From Planobispora rosea (GTDB lineage Bacteria; Actinomycetota; Actinomycetes; Streptosporangiales; Streptosporangiaceae): 64,000 nt of DNA. Where the stretch lies: the NCBI RefSeq assembly GCF_014648175.1, contig NZ_BMQP01000005.1, positions 124,001-188,000 on the forward strand, written 5' to 3'. The notes under the pieces were generated by a model, which ran no database searches, was not told where the DNA came from, and was given only the letters and a program-made list of their open reading frames with translations. Within the stretch, counting starts at the first letter, position 1, and each line of letters opens with the position of its first letter. A program made the position numbers and the translations under genes. This document shows positions 48,766 through 58,309 of the stretch, piece by piece.

Positions 48766-49608
48766 ATGGCAGAGGGCAGGCGCCCGCGGAAGGTGACCCG
48801 GGGCGAGGTGCTCCGCACGGAGAGGCTCACCCCGCACATGATCCGGGTGGTGCTCGGCGGTGAAGGGCTGCGCGACTTCTCCGCCGGCGAGTTCACCGAC
48901 CACTACGTGAAGCTGCTGTTCCCCCCGGCGGGGGTGACCTACCCTCGGCCGTTCGACCTGGAGGCGATCCAGCGCGACCTGCCGCGCGAGCAGTGGCCCA
49001 CCACCCGCACCTACACCGTCCGCGCGTGGGACTCCGAGGCCGCCGAGCTGACGCTCGACTTCGTCCACCACGGCGACAGCGGCCTCGCCGGCCCGTGGGC
49101 CGCCCGGGTCCAGCCGGGCGAGGAGATCCACTTCTTCGGCCCCGGCGGCGCCTACGCCCCCTCCCCCGATGCCGACTGGCACCTCATGGCCGGTGACGAG
49201 AGCGCGCTGCCCGCCATCGCCGCCTCCCTGGAGCGCCTGCCCGCCGGCGCCCCGGCCCACGTGTTCGTCGAGGTCGCCGGCCCCGAGGAGGAGCTGCCAC
49301 TGAACTCCTCCGGCGACGTGAAGCTCGTCTGGCTGCACCGCGGCGACGCGCCGATCGGCCAGGCCCTGGTCACCGCCGTCCGCGAGCTCGGCTTCCCCGA
49401 GGGGACCCTGCACGCGTTCGTCCACGGCGAGGCGAACTTCGTCAGGGCCCTCCGCCGTCATCTGCGCACCGAGCGCGGCATCCCCCTCTCGCAGCTGTCC
49501 ATCTCCGGCTACTGGCGCCTGGGTCGCGACGAGGACGGCTGGCAGTCCACCAAGCGCGAGTGGAACCAGCAGATCGAGGAGGAGGAGGCCGCCGCCCTCT
49601 CCTCCTGA
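48766..49608 (+). CDS. Siderophore-interacting protein (NADPH-dependent ferric siderophore reductase)
   Basis: 280-residue FAD-binding reductase of the SIP/ViuB family. N-terminal FAD barrel (about 8-130) with RTYTVRAWD (the RxYT/S flavin motif) and FVHHGDSGLAGPWA, then an NAD(P)H-binding domain (about 135-260) with MAGDESALPAIAASLERLP and the C-terminal SISGYWRLGRDEDGW signature. It frees iron from imported ferric siderophores in the cytosol. ATG 48766 has GGGAG 6 bases upstream. Directly controlled, by inference, by the iron box at 48711-48746. Monocistronic. Confidence 0.92.
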   Translation: MAEGRRPRKVTRGEVLRTERLTPHMIRVVLGGEGLRDFSAGEFTDHYVKLLFPPAGVTYPRPFDLEAIQRDLPREQWPTTRTYTVRAWDSEAAELTLDFVHHGDSGLAGPWAARVQPGEEIHFFGPGGAYAPSPDADWHLMAGDESALPAIAASLERLPAGAPAHVFVEVAGPEEELPLNSSGDVKLVWLHRGDAPIGQALVTAVRELGFPEGTLHAFVHGEANFVRALRRHLRTERGIPLSQLSISGYWRLGRDEDGWQSTKREWNQQIEEEEAAALSS

Positions 49609-49706
49609 ACCGGCCTGGCCGTGCGGGCCGGGTGTGCCCCCGCACGGGGCTGCCGGGACGCCGCGGCGGTCACCGGTCAGATCGTCCATACGGCGCGCCG
49701 CGGCGG

Positions 49707-52700
49707 TCACCCGCCGAGTTGCCCGTGCAGCGCGCGGGCCGCGCGGACGTAGCCGCTCGTCGCCCTGCGCGCGGCGATCTGCCCGACCTCCGGGATCGGG
49801 CCGCGCGCGCCCGCCCGGCGGGCGGCCTCGGCGGCGAAGGCGAGCGCCCGGCTGTGGGCGGAATGCGCCCGCTCCCCCGGCCCCGGCAGGTAGACGGGGA
49901 GCAGACCGGTCATGATCTCCCAGACCTCCCGGTGCGCCCCCTTCCTCGCGCACTCCTCCAGCGACGACAGCGCGTCGTTCAGCTTGGCCCACGTCCTGCG
50001 CAGCACCAGGCCGAGCTGGCGGCCGCACTCCGCGGCGGGCAGGCACCCGGCGGCGACCGCCCGCAGGAACAGCTCCTGGCCGCGCTCGGCCGACTGGTAC
50101 CAGCCACGATCGGCCAGCAGGTAGGCGACCAGCAGCGCCAGCCCCTCACCCGCCGGTCCGTCCTGGTGGAACAGCCCGGCGACGTACCGGTGGAAGTAAC
50201 CGGGCCGGTTCCAGCCGTCGAGCAGGTGCGGCAGCAGGTGCATGGCCACCGCCTCCCGGTCGGAGGGCAGCAGCAGCCGCCAGGAGTCCATATGGGCGCC
50301 GTAGTCGTCGGGCCGGTAGGGGGGCGGGTCGGCCAGGAGCACGCCGAGCAGGGGCTGCCCGGCGGGTTCCAGCCGGATGCGGGGGTGCAGCCGGGGATGG
50401 TGCTCGCCCGGCTGCCGGTCGTGGGTGTATTCGACGTCACCGTGGGACCAGTCCACGCGCGTCACCGGCTCGGGCCGTTCCTCCAGCCATCGCGCCAGCA
50501 TGACGCCCGCCTCGGAGACCAGCCTCCCCGCGCGCTCCGCGACGTCCGGATCGACCTCGCGCGGCAGGCGCAGCAGCGCCTGCCGCAGATCGGCGGGGAG
50601 GGCCGTCGCGCCCGCCCGCTCGTAGCCCTCCAGGCGGGCGACCAGCTCGGCGGGGTCGATGTGGCCTGAGGTCAGGGTCGGCGTGGCCAGCAGGTACGGC
50701 GGGAGCGCCCCGGCCTTCAGCGCGGCGTGGACCTCGGCGCAGCGCAGCAGCATGGCCTGGTGGGGCGGCGAGACGGAGTCCGGGCCGGGCAGCCGGTCAC
50801 GCGGTTCCTCCGGCTCCTCCTCCGGGCGCCTCCAGTTCCCCGACGACATCATGGAGATGCCGAGGATCTCCCCTTCGATCGGGGGCCCCTCTTCGAAATG
50901 CCCGAGGTTGCCCAGGGGGATGCCCTGCTCTGCGAGAGCGGCGGCGATGTTCTCGCGCGTCTCGACGGGCAGCCGGCCGAAATCGGTCTCCACGTCGGTC
51001 TCCACACCGCCCTCGGCGATGCGCACGCGGAGAACGTGATGGGCGTAGGCGGGGGCGCGCTCGGGCGCGGGGACGGGCGGCTCGGCGCCGGGGGCGGCGG
51101 CCTCCCGCAGCAGCGCCTCAGCCCACTGCTCGGGCCGGGTCCAGTGGCGGTGGCCGTAGAGCGTGGTCTGCCCCGGCAGCGGCTCCCCGGCCGTCCTCGC
51201 CTCCGGTGAGCGCACGAAGCCGTCGAGCCAGCGCTCGAACTCGATGCCGTCGTGGACCCGGGTGTACGTTCCGGTCAGGTCACCGAGTGCCGGGGGGAAC
51301 GGCTCGCGGGCGGGCGCCTCGAACGACGGGAGCGGAACCGGCCGGAAGTCGTCGGTCTCCTCCGCCGGTGCGGAGTCCACCTCGCCGTACGCCGCGGACA
51401 GCCGTGCCGCCAGGTCCGGGGGCAGGGTGCTCGCCGCCTCGCGCACGGCCTCGGCGCCGACCGGGGAGAAACGCCCGGCGTGCCGGACGGCCAGCCGTAC
51501 CGCGCGCTCCCGGACCTCGTACGACTCGCTCAGGAACGCCGAGGCCAGCGCGGGCGCCAGGTGGTCGAGGCCGCCGCCGGCGTCGCGGGCCGCCTGGTCG
51601 AGCAGGGTCAGGCCGGCGCGGACCAGCTTGCCCTCGGCGCGGAACAGCAGCGCCTCCACCGCCTCGGCGATCTCCTCGCCGCTCAGCCCGCCGGTCCCCC
51701 CGCCCAGGGCACCGGCGCGGCGCAGCTCCCGCAGCGCCAGCTCGGCCACCGGTCCCGGCGCGGCGGACAGCAGCCGCAGGTGGTCGCGGGCGCGTTCCCG
51801 GCTCGGGGCGGGGGCGAGCAGGTCGTGCAGGCGCACGAAGAAGCGCAGGTCGGCGGCGTCCCCGCCGAGCAGGAAGCGCCGGACGCAGCCGTCGACCAGC
51901 TGGTCGCGGTCGACGCGGCCCGCGTCGGCCAGATCGCGCAGCGAGCGCAGCCAGGAGTGCCGCTCCCGGGCCCACTCGGGCGGCTCGACCCGGTCCTCGC
52001 GCAGCGCCCGGCCCACGCCCTGGGCCTCGAAGATCCGCGGGAGCAGATGCCCGGTCAGCGGGTCGTCCTCCAGGTCGGGCGGCGTGGACACCCAGGCGAC
52101 CACGAGCGGGTCGTGGTCGGGCGGGACGGCTCCGGTACGACGCAGCATCTCCAGCGCCAGCGGCGCGCCGTCGTCCCTGGCCCGCCCCCGGGTGACGCGC
52201 AGCCGCAGGGCAAGACGGACGGCCAGGTCGGCCTGCCACTCCGGAGGGCGGGAGGCGATCGCCCGCAGCAGCGGGCCGGTGTCGCCGTTCCACCGCCAGC
52301 GGGTGAAGTCGCGCCGGTAGAGCCAGGTGGCGACGGCCGCCGCCGTACTGAGCGTGCCCGCCCCGGCGACCCGCATGGACTCGATCCAGTCGTCCCGCTC
52401 GGCCCAGTCGACCCCGTGTCCGGGTGCGTGCTGGAAGCGGCCCCAGGTCCACCACGACTCATGCGCCTCGTCGATGGAGCGGCCCCGGGCGGTCTCGGCC
52501 CGGACGTACTCCTGCCTGGCCTGTTCCTCGGCAGCCTCGGCCGCGGCCTGGCGGCGGGCGTGGCGCTCGTGGGCGGCGTCCCTGGCGGCGGCGATGTGGC
52601 CGGGCAGCTCGCGGGCCACCTCCTTGCGCCCCGCCTCGTCGAGCCGGAGCACCTCGGCCGCCACCCGGGAGGCGTCACCTGTGCCGATGGCCTCCCGTAC

Positions 52701-52763
52701 GCTCTCCCAGGCGCTCAAGCGGCCGCCCCCGCCGTGATCGGTTTCGTGCACCGCAGTCGTCAT
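49707..52763 (-). CDS. Very large HEAT-repeat-like protein (DUF6493-like)
   Basis: 1018 residues, mostly helical with repeated pairs of amphipathic helices as in HEAT/ARM solenoids; a beta-containing part lies near 510-690. It resembles actinomycete proteins grouped as DUF6493, often encoded with SWIM-zinc-finger and MoxR/VWA genes in MolR-like loci, but none of these is adjacent here. The family name is from pattern memory. There is no signal peptide or catalytic motif. ATG 52763 was chosen; a GTG at 52784 would add 7 residues. Function unknown; the length and absence of partners make it a lone member. Confidence 0.7.
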   Translation of the reverse strand: MTTAVHETDHGGGGRLSAWESVREAIGTGDASRVAAEVLRLDEAGRKEVARELPGHIAAARDAAHERHARRQAAAEAAEEQARQEYVRAETARGRSIDEAHESWWTWGRFQHAPGHGVDWAERDDWIESMRVAGAGTLSTAAAVATWLYRRDFTRWRWNGDTGPLLRAIASRPPEWQADLAVRLALRLRVTRGRARDDGAPLALEMLRRTGAVPPDHDPLVVAWVSTPPDLEDDPLTGHLLPRIFEAQGVGRALREDRVEPPEWARERHSWLRSLRDLADAGRVDRDQLVDGCVRRFLLGGDAADLRFFVRLHDLLAPAPSRERARDHLRLLSAAPGPVAELALRELRRAGALGGGTGGLSGEEIAEAVEALLFRAEGKLVRAGLTLLDQAARDAGGGLDHLAPALASAFLSESYEVRERAVRLAVRHAGRFSPVGAEAVREAASTLPPDLAARLSAAYGEVDSAPAEETDDFRPVPLPSFEAPAREPFPPALGDLTGTYTRVHDGIEFERWLDGFVRSPEARTAGEPLPGQTTLYGHRHWTRPEQWAEALLREAAAPGAEPPVPAPERAPAYAHHVLRVRIAEGGVETDVETDFGRLPVETRENIAAALAEQGIPLGNLGHFEEGPPIEGEILGISMMSSGNWRRPEEEPEEPRDRLPGPDSVSPPHQAMLLRCAEVHAALKAGALPPYLLATPTLTSGHIDPAELVARLEGYERAGATALPADLRQALLRLPREVDPDVAERAGRLVSEAGVMLARWLEERPEPVTRVDWSHGDVEYTHDRQPGEHHPRLHPRIRLEPAGQPLLGVLLADPPPYRPDDYGAHMDSWRLLLPSDREAVAMHLLPHLLDGWNRPGYFHRYVAGLFHQDGPAGEGLALLVAYLLADRGWYQSAERGQELFLRAVAAGCLPAAECGRQLGLVLRRTWAKLNDALSSLEECARKGAHREVWEIMTGLLPVYLPGPGERAHSAHSRALAFAAEAARRAGARGPIPEVGQIAARRATSGYVRAARALHGQLGG

Positions 52764-52853
52764 GCGGCACACGTTAGAGATCACCTCTGACAGAACCCGC
52801 CCGGGGAACGGCGGACCCCGCCTCCCCCGCCCGGCGGGTTCCCCGCAACGGCG

Positions 52854-53699
52854 TCAGAGGCGGCAGGCGTAGATGGCGGTGACCAGGATGGCCTTGGCGC
52901 CGATCTCCCAGAGCTGGTCCATGACCTGCTGGTGGCCCTTGCGCGGAACCATGGCCCGGACCGCGACCCAGCCCTCCCGGTGCAGCGGGGAGACCGTGGG
53001 GCCCTCCATGCCCGGGGTGAGCGCGATGGCCTCCTCGATCCGCTCGGCCCGGATGTCGTAGTCCATCATCACGTAGTCGCGGGCGACCAGCACGCCCTGC
53101 AGGCGGCGGACGAGCTGCCTGACGCCCTGGTCCTCCTCGGTGTCCACCCGCTTGATCAGCACGGCCTCGGAGTGCGCGATCGGCTCGCCGAACACCTCCA
53201 GGCCCATGTTGCGCAGGGTGGTCCCGGTCTCCACGACGTCGGCGACCGCGTCGGCCACGCCCAGCCGGACCGCGGTCTCGACCGCCCCGTCCAGCTTGAT
53301 CACCCGCGCCTCGACGCCCTGCTCGGCCAGGTAGCCCTCCAGCAGTCCGGCGTAGGCGGTGGCGATCCGCCTGCCCTTCAGGTCGGCGACGGAGGCGAAG
53401 CCGTCCGGGGGCGCGGCGAAGCGGAAGGTGGAGCGGCCGAAACCGAGCGGCAGGATCTCCTCGACCAGGGCGCCGGAGTCGTGGAGCATGTCGCGGCCGG
53501 TGATCCCGGCGTCCAGGGTGCCCTCGCCGACGTAGACGGCGATGTCCTTGGGACGCAGGAAGAACAGCTCGCAGGAGTTCTCGGGGTCGACGACCACGAG
53601 CTCCTTGCTGTCCCGGCGCGGGCGGTATCCGGCTTCCTTGAGGATCGTCTGGGCGCCCTCGGAGAGGGCTCCCTTGTTGGGGACGGCGAGACGCAGCAT
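52854..53699 (-). CDS. hisG: ATP phosphoribosyltransferase
   Basis: 281-residue long-form HisG, the first enzyme of histidine synthesis (ATP + PRPP to phosphoribosyl-ATP). N-terminal MLRLAVPNKGALSEGA, the PRPP-binding DAVADVVETGTTLRNMGL (about 150-168) and a C-terminal regulatory ACT-like domain (about 210-281) for histidine feedback are all present. It is followed upstream by hisE with a 64-base gap, on the same strand, the common actinobacterial hisE-hisG pair. Confidence 0.95.
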   Translation of the reverse strand: MLRLAVPNKGALSEGAQTILKEAGYRPRRDSKELVVVDPENSCELFFLRPKDIAVYVGEGTLDAGITGRDMLHDSGALVEEILPLGFGRSTFRFAAPPDGFASVADLKGRRIATAYAGLLEGYLAEQGVEARVIKLDGAVETAVRLGVADAVADVVETGTTLRNMGLEVFGEPIAHSEAVLIKRVDTEEDQGVRQLVRRLQGVLVARDYVMMDYDIRAERIEEAIALTPGMEGPTVSPLHREGWVAVRAMVPRKGHQQVMDQLWEIGAKAILVTAIYACRL

Positions 53700-53763
53700 G
53701 GCGGGAGGATTCCTTACGTGAACGGGTCGGGTCTCGTGCGCGCAAAGGGCCGGGCTGACCGGC

Positions 53764-54027
53764 TCACAGATGCTTGTAGACCTCGTCCAGCCCGATCCCC
53801 TTGGCGATCATGAGGACCTGGACGTGGTACAGGAGCTGGGAGATCTCCTCCGCGGCCCGCTCGTTCGACTCGTGCTCGGCCGCCATCCAGCTCTCGGCGG
53901 CCTCCTCCACGACCTTCTTTCCGATGGCATGGACCCCGGCGTCCAGCGCGGCCACGGTCCCCGACCCCGCGGGCCGGGTACGCGCCTTGTCGGACAGCTC
54001 GGCGAACAGCTCTTCGAAGGTCTTCAT
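53764..54027 (-). CDS. hisE: Phosphoribosyl-ATP diphosphatase
   Basis: 87-residue all-helical MazG-like enzyme removing pyrophosphate from phosphoribosyl-ATP in histidine synthesis. The metal-binding acidic helices [17 protein letters not shown] and the following [14 protein letters not shown] carry the conserved Glu/Asp residues. First gene of the hisE-hisG pair. ATG 54027. Confidence 0.93.
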   Translation of the reverse strand: MKTFEELFAELSDKARTRPAGSGTVAALDAGVHAIGKKVVEEAAESWMAAEHESNERAAEEISQLLYHVQVLMIAKGIGLDEVYKHL

Positions 54028-54237
54028 GGTCTCTCTCGGCGTCGTCGGATGTGCCAGCCCAGCCTAACGGGCTCCGGCGGTACGCGTGCGCGCGTCCAGC
54101 GTGCGAGACCCTCGGCGGTGAGCCCGTCCCGGGGGGACTGCCGGAGGGGATATGGAGCGTTCCACAATGGAGGGAGGGCGCGGGCGGCGGAGGCCGGGAA
54201 GACGACCGGGACGTACGGGGCACGGGGAGGGACCGGC

Positions 54238-55443
54238 ATGGCGGACAACAGGAAAGACGAGACGTTCCCGCCCCCCTTCGTGCACCACGCCGGGACCACT
54301 GCCTCCGCCTGGCGGGAAGGAGCGCTGACCCGCATCCACGAGCTGGAGTCCCTGTGCACGTGGGTGGAGGAGAGAGCCGCTCCCTCCCATCCCGCGCCCG
54401 CCTGCCTGACCGGCGCCGCGCGCAGGCATCTCGCCTCGGCCAAGCACGCCGCGCAGAAGGAGCGCGGATGGTGGCGGTGGCGGTCGATCAGCGGCGCCGC
54501 CTTCGAGCGGGTCAGCGGCAACTGCGACGCGGCCGAGGCGGACCTGCTGCGCGGGGCCCCGGACGACTACCTCTACGGGCAGCTGCCCAACTTCCTCGCG
54601 CACACGGAGCGTCACCTGGACCGCGACGACACGCGGCTGCGGAGCTTCGCCGCCCTGGCCGAGAGACTGGGCGAGAGGCTGAGCCGGCCCTTCCGCGACG
54701 CGGATCCCCCGGACCGCCAGGACTGCCCGGAAGGCCCGGCCGTTCCGCCGATCACCGATGCGGAGCGCACGCAGATCGTCGCGGCCGTCCGGGCCGCGAG
54801 CTCCGAGGCGGGCCGGGAGCAGATGCGCGTACGGAGCTTCCGCAACGTCCTCGTCGTCACCACCGCGGTGATGTCCGTCCTCGTCGTCGGCATCGCCATC
54901 GGCGGCCTCCTGAGCTGGGAGACGGTCCCGCTGTGCTTCACGCCCCAAGTCGCCCAGGGGTATCTCGTGGTGTGCCCGACCGGGCAGACGCCGGTGCCCG
55001 GATCTCCCGGCTACGGCTGGGTCCTGTACACCGCGAATCCGCCGGACATTCTGACGGTGGAGCTCATCGGGCTCGTCGCGGCGGCCCTCGCCGCCGCCCT
55101 CTCCCTGCGGAATCTGCGCGGGAGCAACGTGCCGTTCGGGCTGCCGGTCGCCCTGGCCCTGCTGAAACTCCCCACCGGCGCCCTGACCGCCCTGCTCGGT
55201 CTGATATTCATGCGCGGGGAGTTCGTCCCCGGTCTGAGCGCGCTCGACTCCCCGGCCCAGATCCTCGCCTGGGCCGCCCTGTTCGGCTACGCCCAGCAGT
55301 TGCTCACCCGGCTCGTCGACCAGCAGGCACAGAACGTGCTCAACAGCGTGCGAAAGGCCGACGAGCTCGAAGAGGAGAGAGACAGGCAGATGTGCCGCCG
55401 GCCTGTCGCCCCGCGCGGCCGTGCCTCCGCGCGTCCCGCCTGA
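54238..55443 (+). CDS. Membrane protein of unknown function
   Basis: 401 residues: a soluble helical N-terminal part (1 to about 195, with a conserved-looking WWRWRSISGAAFERVSGNCD) followed by four transmembrane segments (about 202-222, 278-298, 300-325, 340-360) and a charged tail. Between TM1 and TM2 is a small presumably extracytoplasmic loop with two cysteines. I do not recognise a family. Similar actinomycete proteins with a cytosolic helical domain and C-terminal membrane bundle are uncharacterised. ATG 54238 has GGGGAGGG upstream. Divergent from hisE. Confidence 0.7.
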   Translation: MADNRKDETFPPPFVHHAGTTASAWREGALTRIHELESLCTWVEERAAPSHPAPACLTGAARRHLASAKHAAQKERGWWRWRSISGAAFERVSGNCDAAEADLLRGAPDDYLYGQLPNFLAHTERHLDRDDTRLRSFAALAERLGERLSRPFRDADPPDRQDCPEGPAVPPITDAERTQIVAAVRAASSEAGREQMRVRSFRNVLVVTTAVMSVLVVGIAIGGLLSWETVPLCFTPQVAQGYLVVCPTGQTPVPGSPGYGWVLYTANPPDILTVELIGLVAAALAAALSLRNLRGSNVPFGLPVALALLKLPTGALTALLGLIFMRGEFVPGLSALDSPAQILAWAALFGYAQQLLTRLVDQQAQNVLNSVRKADELEEERDRQMCRRPVAPRGRASARPA

Positions 55444-55554
55444 CGACCGCCGCGGCACGGACCCCGGGGGGACGCCCCGGGGCCGCGCCGGGCTCCGCCG
55501 GAGCGTCCGCCGATCGGATCGGCCTCCTGCCCGGCGTCTTCCGCGGTCGCATAC

Positions 55555-55593
55555 CCGAAGGGCCGGTACGGTGATGCCGTACCGGCCCTTCGG
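55555..55593. terminator. Bidirectional hairpin between membrane protein and helicase
   Basis: Perfect 17-base arms CCGAAGGGCCGGTACGG (55555-55571) and CCGTACCGGCCCTTCGG (55577-55593) with a 5-base loop, between the converging membrane-protein gene and DEAD-box helicase gene. Confidence 0.85.
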
Positions 55594-55608
55594 GGTCGTC
55601 AGAGGTGA

Positions 55609-57516
55609 TCAGCGGCCGTAACGGGGGCCGCCGTGCGACCTGCCGCCGCTGCGGTAGCCGCCGCCCTGGCGCTCGCCGCCCCGCGACTCGCCCCAGGAAC
55701 CGGAGGAACGGCCCTCGGAGCGGTAACCACCGCGGTCGTCGCCGAAGGAACGCTCACCGCTGCGGTAGCCGCCCTGCCGGTCACCGCGGTAACCGCCCTG
55801 GTAGCGGTCACCCTGCCGGTCACCGCGGAAGGAACCGCGCTCACCCGCCGGACGCTCGGCCCGGTAGCCGCCCTGGCGCTCGCCGCCCCGCGACTCGCCC
55901 CAGGAGCCGGAGGAACGGCCCTCGGAGCGGTGACCACCGCGGTCGTCGCCGAAGGAACGCTCACCGCTGCGGTAGCCGCCCTGCCGGTCACCGCGGAAGG
56001 AACCGCGCTCACCGGCCGGACGCTCGGCCCGGTACTGGCCGCGCAGGTCGTTCACGCTGCCGCCGTTGCCGCGCTCCTCGCCGCGGAACCCGTCCCGGCG
56101 GCCGCCGCCGCGGCTCTCGTCGGAGGAGCGCTCGCCGCGGTAGCCCTCGCCGTGACCGGGACGGTCCCGGAAGCGGCGCGGGCCGCGGCCTCCGCCGCCG
56201 AAGCCCTCACGACGCTGGCGCTGCTTGGCGGCCGGGGCCGAGGGCTCCCAGACCGGGATCGCCTCGCCGCTGGGCGTGCGGGCGCCGGCGACCTCCTCCA
56301 GGCGCGGGTGGCCCGGGGTGGCCTTGAGGCGGAACGGCTTGATGCCCGCGCGGCGGGTCATCGCGTCGGTGGAGCGGCGCTCGTTGGGGAGCACCAGCGT
56401 CATGACGGTGCCCTTCTCCCCGGCGCGGGCGGTACGGCCGCCGCGGTGCAGGTAGCTCTTGTGGTCCTGCGGCGGGTCCACGTGCAGCACCAGGCTGATG
56501 TTGTCCACGTGGATGCCGCGGGCCGCGACGTCGGTGCAGACCAGGACGTTGATCGCGCCTTCCTTGAACTCCGCCAGGATGCGGGTCCGCTGGTTCTGGC
56601 GCTTGCCGCCGTGCAGGCCGCCGGCCTTGACGCCGACCTGGGCGAGCTGCTTGCACAGGCGGTCCACGCCGTGCTGGGTCCGGACGAAGATGATCGTCCG
56701 GCCCTCGCGGTTGGCGATCTCGGCGGTCACCGGGAACTTGTCGTCGCGGTGCACCTCCAGGACGTGGTGCTCCATGGTGTCCACCGGGGAGGTGGCCGGG
56801 GCCAGGGAGTGCGTCACCGGGTCGGTGAGGAAGCGCTTGACGAGCTTGTCCACGTCACCGTCGAGGGTGGCGGAGAACAGCAGACGCTGACTGCCCGCCG
56901 GCGTCTGCTGGAGCAGGGCGCTCACGACCGGGAAGAAGCCGAGGTCGCACATGTGGTCGGCCTCGTCCAGGACGGTCACCTGGACGTCCTCCAGCGAGCA
57001 CTCGCCCTGCTGGATGAGGTCGGTGAGACGGCCCGGGGTGGCCACGACGATCTCGACGCCGCGGCGCAGCGCCTCGATCTGGCGGCCCATGGACATGCCG
57101 CCGACGACGGTCTTCATGCGCAGGGACAGGCCGCGGCCCAGCGGCTCGAGCGCGTCGGTGACCTGCATGGCCAGCTCGCGGGTCGGGACCAGGATGACCG
57201 CGCGGGGGCGGCCGGGGGCCGCCTTGACGCCGGCGACACGGGACATGGTGGGCAGGCCGAAGGCCAGCGTCTTGCCGGAGCCGGTCTGGCCGCGGCCGAG
57301 CACGTCGATCCCGGCGAGGACGTCGGGGATCGCGATGCGCTGGATGGGGAAGGGGTTGTCGATGCCCTGGCGGGAAAGCCCGGCCACGAGCGGCTTGGGG
57401 AGGCCGAGCGCGGCGAAGTCGAGCGCGTCCTCGGCGGTCTCGGCGGTGCCGCCGAACTCGTGGAGCTCACTGAGCTCATCGAACTCGCCGTTCTCGGGCA
57501 GGACAGCGTCAAGCAT
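55609..57516 (-). CDS. DEAD-box RNA helicase with Arg/Gly/Asp repeat tail
   Basis: 635 residues. The helicase core (about 40-400) has the Q motif (FPIQRIAIP), motif I GRGQTGSGKT, Ia PTRELAMQV, motif II DEADH, motif III FSATLDG, IV to VI (IIFVRTQHG, CTDVAARGI, HRGGRTARAG). The C-terminal 190 residues are a disordered R/G/D/S-rich tail with two long near-identical repeats, typical of RNA-chaperoning helicases. It probably remodels rRNA/mRNA, often in cold or stress. ATG 57516 was chosen; GTG 57522 adds two residues. The gene has a long 5' leader with hairpins, which suggests post-transcriptional control. Confidence 0.92.
   Translation of the reverse strand: MLDAVLPENGEFDELSELHEFGGTAETAEDALDFAALGLPKPLVAGLSRQGIDNPFPIQRIAIPDVLAGIDVLGRGQTGSGKTLAFGLPTMSRVAGVKAAPGRPRAVILVPTRELAMQVTDALEPLGRGLSLRMKTVVGGMSMGRQIEALRRGVEIVVATPGRLTDLIQQGECSLEDVQVTVLDEADHMCDLGFFPVVSALLQQTPAGSQRLLFSATLDGDVDKLVKRFLTDPVTHSLAPATSPVDTMEHHVLEVHRDDKFPVTAEIANREGRTIIFVRTQHGVDRLCKQLAQVGVKAGGLHGGKRQNQRTRILAEFKEGAINVLVCTDVAARGIHVDNISLVLHVDPPQDHKSYLHRGGRTARAGEKGTVMTLVLPNERRSTDAMTRRAGIKPFRLKATPGHPRLEEVAGARTPSGEAIPVWEPSAPAAKQRQRREGFGGGGRGPRRFRDRPGHGEGYRGERSSDESRGGGRRDGFRGEERGNGGSVNDLRGQYRAERPAGERGSFRGDRQGGYRSGERSFGDDRGGHRSEGRSSGSWGESRGGERQGGYRAERPAGERGSFRGDRQGDRYQGGYRGDRQGGYRSGERSFGDDRGGYRSEGRSSGSWGESRGGERQGGGYRSGGRSHGGPRYGR
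55661..55996 (-). repeat. Two-copy 129-base direct repeat in helicase tail
   Basis: 55661-55789 and 55868-55996 are almost identical in DNA (offset 207 bases, only a few mismatches), encoding the Arg/Gly/Ser/Asp repeat. A further short part (encoding AERPAGERGSFRGDRQG) is also duplicated. Such repeats can expand or contract. Confidence 0.8.
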
Positions 57517-57885
57517 GGTCACGAAGGTTCGTGCCTTTCGATAGAAGTACGGGGCACGTCACTTCTGCGAAAGGACGAGCCTGGGCGCGCGGCAGGGGGC
57601 CGCGCTCGATCGACGCCCACGGAGAAGGGCGGTGGTGCGGTGCATGTCGAGGCGCACCGCACGGGGCGGGTGAATCCTACCCGCACGCAGTCAGACCACG
57701 ATCAAGCATTCCCGGCGTTCGCAGTGCCGGGCCGGTCGGGGCGCCCGCGTCATGGGGCGGGCGCTTGTCCGTCGATTGGAGACAACGCTCCGAGCCGGGC
57801 TTTTCTTCCCGGCAGGGGGCATCCTCTCACACATTCCGGTACGGCTCACAACTCGCGAGTCGTGAACCGTACCGGAAAAGGCGTC
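57517..57885. other. Helicase leader region and suf terminator
   Basis: A 369-base non-coding stretch. On the minus strand the first 150 bases form the leader of the helicase with possible hairpins (GTGCGGTGC 57635-57643 with GCACCGCAC 57654-57662, and AGAAGT/ACTTCT near 57545-57566). The far end holds the terminator palindrome of the suf operon. Confidence 0.5.
57834..57877 (-). terminator. Near-perfect 44-base palindrome after suf operon
   Basis: Centred at 57855/57856, outer arms TTCCGGTACGG and CCGTACCGGAA with an almost fully paired inner part around ACTCGCGAGT; 9 bases beyond the sufT stop. Probable suf operon terminator. Confidence 0.7.
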
Positions 57886-58251
57886 TCAGACGTTGAACCC
57901 GAGCATCCTGAGCTGGTCGCGTCCCTCATCAGTGATCTTGTCCGGGCCCCACGGCGGGAGCCAGACCCAGTTGATCTTCACGTCGGAGACCATGCCGTCC
58001 AGCGCGGAGTGCGCCTGCTCCTCGATGACGTCGGTCAGCGGGCAGGCCGCGCTGGTCAGCGTCATGTCGATGGTCGCGATCGGCGCGGCTCCGGCCTCGG
58101 CGGGGTCGAGGTTGACCCCGTAGACCAGGCCGAGGTCCACGACGTTGATGCCGAGTTCGGGGTCCACGACGTCCTTGAGGGCCTCCATGACCTCGTCAAG
58201 GGTCGTCTCCCCGTCGTACGCCGAGGTCGGCGTCTCCACGGGCTTGCTCAT
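57886..58251 (-). CDS. sufT: SufT-type Fe-S maturation factor (MIP18/DUF59)
   Basis: 121-residue protein with the MIP18/DUF59 fold: DEVMEALKDVVDPELGINVV (about 19-38), then DMTLTSAACPLTDVIEEQ with the conserved cysteine (about 69), and WLPPWGPDKITDEGRDQL. Helps deliver or mature Fe-S clusters. Last gene of the suf operon. Confidence 0.9.
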   Translation of the reverse strand: MSKPVETPTSAYDGETTLDEVMEALKDVVDPELGINVVDLGLVYGVNLDPAEAGAAPIATIDMTLTSAACPLTDVIEEQAHSALDGMVSDVKINWVWLPPWGPDKITDEGRDQLRMLGFNV

Positions 58252-58309
58252 CTGGCCTCCTTCGCCGGTGTCCGGGCGGGCCGGCTCCCGGTGTTCACAG
58301 CTCGCTCGT

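Noticed and set aside
55661..55996. Repeats resembling a CRISPR array
   Set aside because: They are two copies of a 129-base in-frame repeat coding for the helicase tail; no short repeats with unique spacers.
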